Assembly (NCBI GenBank): GCA_030374735.1
Contig: JASCIV010000028.1
Span: forward strand, 1-64,000
Reading direction: 5' to 3'
From: Gracilaria caudata
Taxonomy: Eukaryota; Rhodophyta; Florideophyceae; Gracilariales; Gracilariaceae
Length of the DNA: 64,000 nucleotides
The notes beneath the pieces were generated by a model that saw only the letters and a program-made list of their open reading frames with translations, had not been told where the DNA came from and searched no databases. Positions within the stretch are counted from its first letter, which is position 1; every line of letters begins with the position of its first letter. Positions 60,335-64,000 of the stretch are shown piece by piece. The position numbers and the translations under genes were made by a program.

Positions 60335-60774
60335 TCAAGATTTAACTCTTGCGCAAATGACATAAACGACGAGAACACCGTTCAAAATTATCATCTCCAC
60401 CATTACACCCGGTTCCGTCAGTCTTAACGCCTGATCGCTAGCCACAGTCTGATGATGAGAGTTCTCGGTTTCCTCATGACTGAATTCCACTCGTTCCTCC
60501 GCAGACACTGCAATCAGAACCCGCTTTCCGGATAGCTCCGCACGTCGTTCTTCTCTGCAACCTACAGAGTTGAACACCTTCTTTCTACCAGGCCAAGTTC
60601 AGAAGTTAAGACAAACGTTCTGATGCTATTACCGGCTAACAAAATGCTGCGCTGCAGTCAGTTCTCTTGCTTCATTCCTTGGCAAAGCGGTCGTCGGCTG
60701 TCTCGAAATTTCGACTCGTCTGAAGTGAAATACGCCGGTTCATTGCCTTCTTCATTGCTTGCAGAAGCCTGCAT
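60335..60774 (-). CDS. Possible small tail-anchored protein, two-exon model
   Basis: A minus-strand frame ending at 60335 lacks an ATG at its start but has coding-like composition (ERRAELSGKRVLIAVSAEERVEF) and a C-terminal hydrophobic stretch (MVEMIILNGVLVVYVICA) followed by a basic tail, as in tail-anchored proteins. ATG 60774 (MQASASNEEGNEP) can be joined in frame through a GTATTT...TTGCAG intron. The donor is weak and the putative intron contains an 18-mer also found in retroelement copy A (AACAAAATGCTGCGCTGC, plus strand near 60640), so the model is tentative. No family is recognised. Confidence 0.3.
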
Positions 60775-60802
60775 TAGAATCTGAGCAAAAGTCCAGGTCA
60801 GA

Positions 60803-62807
<2,005 letters not shown>

Positions 62808-63887
62808 CTAAGCTGCAGTACATTTTGCTCTCAGGAAGGAATAGTAGCCACGTCGCATTGGATCCTACCAAGCGTTCAAATCAGAAAGTTAGTTACTTGT
62901 ATTTCATTGCATATACGTCGTGGTGAAGAGTAATCATTTGGCACTTACGAGTCGTTCGAGATCGTCAAGAACCCCCTGGGCTTCTTGTCCTCGTTCTAGT
63001 TGTATTAACAACTGAGCCTTCGTCTGAAGCGCATGCTTCGCTTCTGGCTCAATGTCTAGTAGCTCATTGCACGCTTCCAATTCGTCTTCAAGTACTTCTC
63101 TCCGCACTTTTGCTTTTTTCCGTCTCGCCGGTGCCCCGGCGAGGAGCCACCGATGATAAAACCAGGCAGATTGGACATTTGGCTCGGTGTAGAACGCTTG
63201 CTTAACGTAGTTCAATTCGCTGGACAAGAAATCTTCAGCGCTGCGATCCTGGACTTTAGGGAGTAACACACTTCGATGGTGCCAAGCAGAGTAGTTCGAA
63301 AAGTCATCGTTTATCTTGCTCTCCGCGAAGGCAAGTTCTTCTCTCTCAAGATGTGGTTGCTTCTCTGGCATGGCAGATATGAGCATCGCCCGAACCCTCA
63401 TCCTGTGGGCCCATCCGTGAAAGTTGCGTCCATCCTTTGAAAGCATATATGCGCTCAGCTTCCATTCTGTCTGAATGGCCTCAGATCGCACTTCAGAAGG
63501 AAGATGTTGCGCCAGTTTGGAATCTTCCAACAACCACAAGCGATGCTGCCACGCAGGGTAAGCTTTCGGATGTCGCTGAAGCGCTCTTGTGGTTAGAAAC
63601 AGCTCTTCTTTCCACGCCCTGAGAATGACATCAGAAGATTCGTACTCGCTTCTGCATAGCAGCACATCGCGGCGAAAAGCCCACAGAGAGTACTCATCTG
63701 GATTTGTTTCAAGCGCCCTTTCGACGACGTGGTACTGATCGTAGAAAGACTTTTCAAGGGGGGGCCGCAATGGCGTGTTTCTGAGTTGGAGCGCCTTGCG
63801 GATCAAACCAGCGCAAACAGCCGCTCTTTCGAGCTCACGCTGCTGTGCGGCCGGGGTTGGGCGCGCACCTTTCCTAACACCATGCAT
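62808..63887 (-). CDS. Rab geranylgeranyltransferase alpha subunit
   Basis: Exons 63887-62949 and 62864-62808 join in frame (84-nt intron, donor GTAAGT, branch CTAAC, acceptor TAG) to 331 residues. The protein starts MHGVRKGARP, as RabGGT-alpha does (MHGR.K), and contains the tandem prenyltransferase-alpha helical pairs: NPDEYSLWAFRRDVL, HPKAYPAWQHRLWLL, NFHGWAHRMRVR, DFSNYSAWHHRSVLL and NVQSAWFYHRWLL, each with the N-x-S/A-W-x-x-R core. The tiny second exon supplies the conserved ending DPMRRGYYSFLRAK, which confirms the intron. With the beta subunit and Rab escort protein it geranylgeranylates Rab GTPases. There is no Ig-like or leucine-rich repeat extension, so it is the short, yeast Bet4-like form. 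Confidence 0.93.
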
Positions 63888-64000
63888 AGCGCGCTATTAC
63901 GCGCAGTGGACGATGAGGACGTTTTCGGTCACATGTGCACACTGTGTAGGCGCGTCAAACCACAATCACTTGCACCAAGCACAGGTGGACTCGGTGTCCG
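63888..64000. promoter_or_regulatory. 5' flank of RabGGT-alpha
   Basis: Upstream sequence of the minus-strand RabGGT-alpha gene, cut by the window edge. No defined element is seen. Confidence 0.3.

Overview
This window is nuclear DNA from a photosynthetic eukaryote with a primary plastid, most likely a unicellular mesophilic red alga. The evidence is as follows. Genes are eukaryotic (SNAREs, ESCRT-III, eIF2B, SAGA and spliceosome proteins), monocistronic, and lie on both strands. Several products are plastid directed (RF1, Tic22-like, a thylakoid cyclophilin and a pentapeptide protein). Their presequences carry a Phe close to the N-terminus (MSF, MMFF, MKAKVAF, MKGIAF), a hallmark of red-algal and glaucophyte transit peptides. 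The species assignment is inference.

Most genes are single exon, but by reading splice signals I could assemble introns of about 59-140 nt in seven genes (R-SNARE, ADA3-like, Cys-rich membrane protein, plastid cyclophilin, CHMP2, lumenal pentapeptide protein, RabGGT-alpha). Donors are often GTACG[T/C], and a CTRAY branch site can be pointed to in nearly every intron. Some apparent open-frame starts are not ATG; I moved starts to the first credible ATG.

Layout. 0.1-5.3 kb: Josephin deubiquitinase, then a PPK1 polyphosphate kinase fused to a diverged Nudix domain. 6.5-10.3 kb: CCDC137-like protein, longin R-SNARE, eIF2B subunit. 12.8-17.2 kb: C2H2 zinc-finger protein, then divergent Sed5/syntaxin-5 and TAP42/alpha4 genes. 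17.2-21 kb: Cys-rich membrane gene fragment and an inverted pair of decayed retroelement 3' ends. 21-30.7 kb: SAC3/Thp3-like, WDR48/UAF1, a coiled-coil membrane protein, a U2AF65-like factor without RRM2, an ADA3-like SAGA subunit and a bZIP. 32.5-41.1 kb: Ser-rich small protein, RsfS/Iojap, amidohydrolase, RING-H2 ligase, PPIL3 cyclophilin, cytochrome b561, LON-domain protein. 42.6-48.3 kb: acidic membrane-anchored protein, thylakoid cyclophilin, CHMP2. 48.3-52.4 kb: gene-poor, repeats and another retroelement relic. 52.4-63.9 kb: KA1-like protein, Tic22-like, pentapeptide protein, RluA-type pseudouridine synthase, plastid RF1, RabGGT-alpha.

The genes do not form one pathway; functional themes are membrane traffic (R-SNARE, Sed5, CHMP2, RabGGT-alpha), ubiquitin (Josephin, UAF1, RING-H2), plastid biogenesis, and nuclear gene expression. 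The most unusual features are the PPK1-Nudix fusion and a family of very short intergenic sequences of the form TA-CCCTTG-TA / TA-CCTTCG-TA, one of which sits as an exact 8-bp insertion in one of two related retroelement copies and looks like a transposon footprint.
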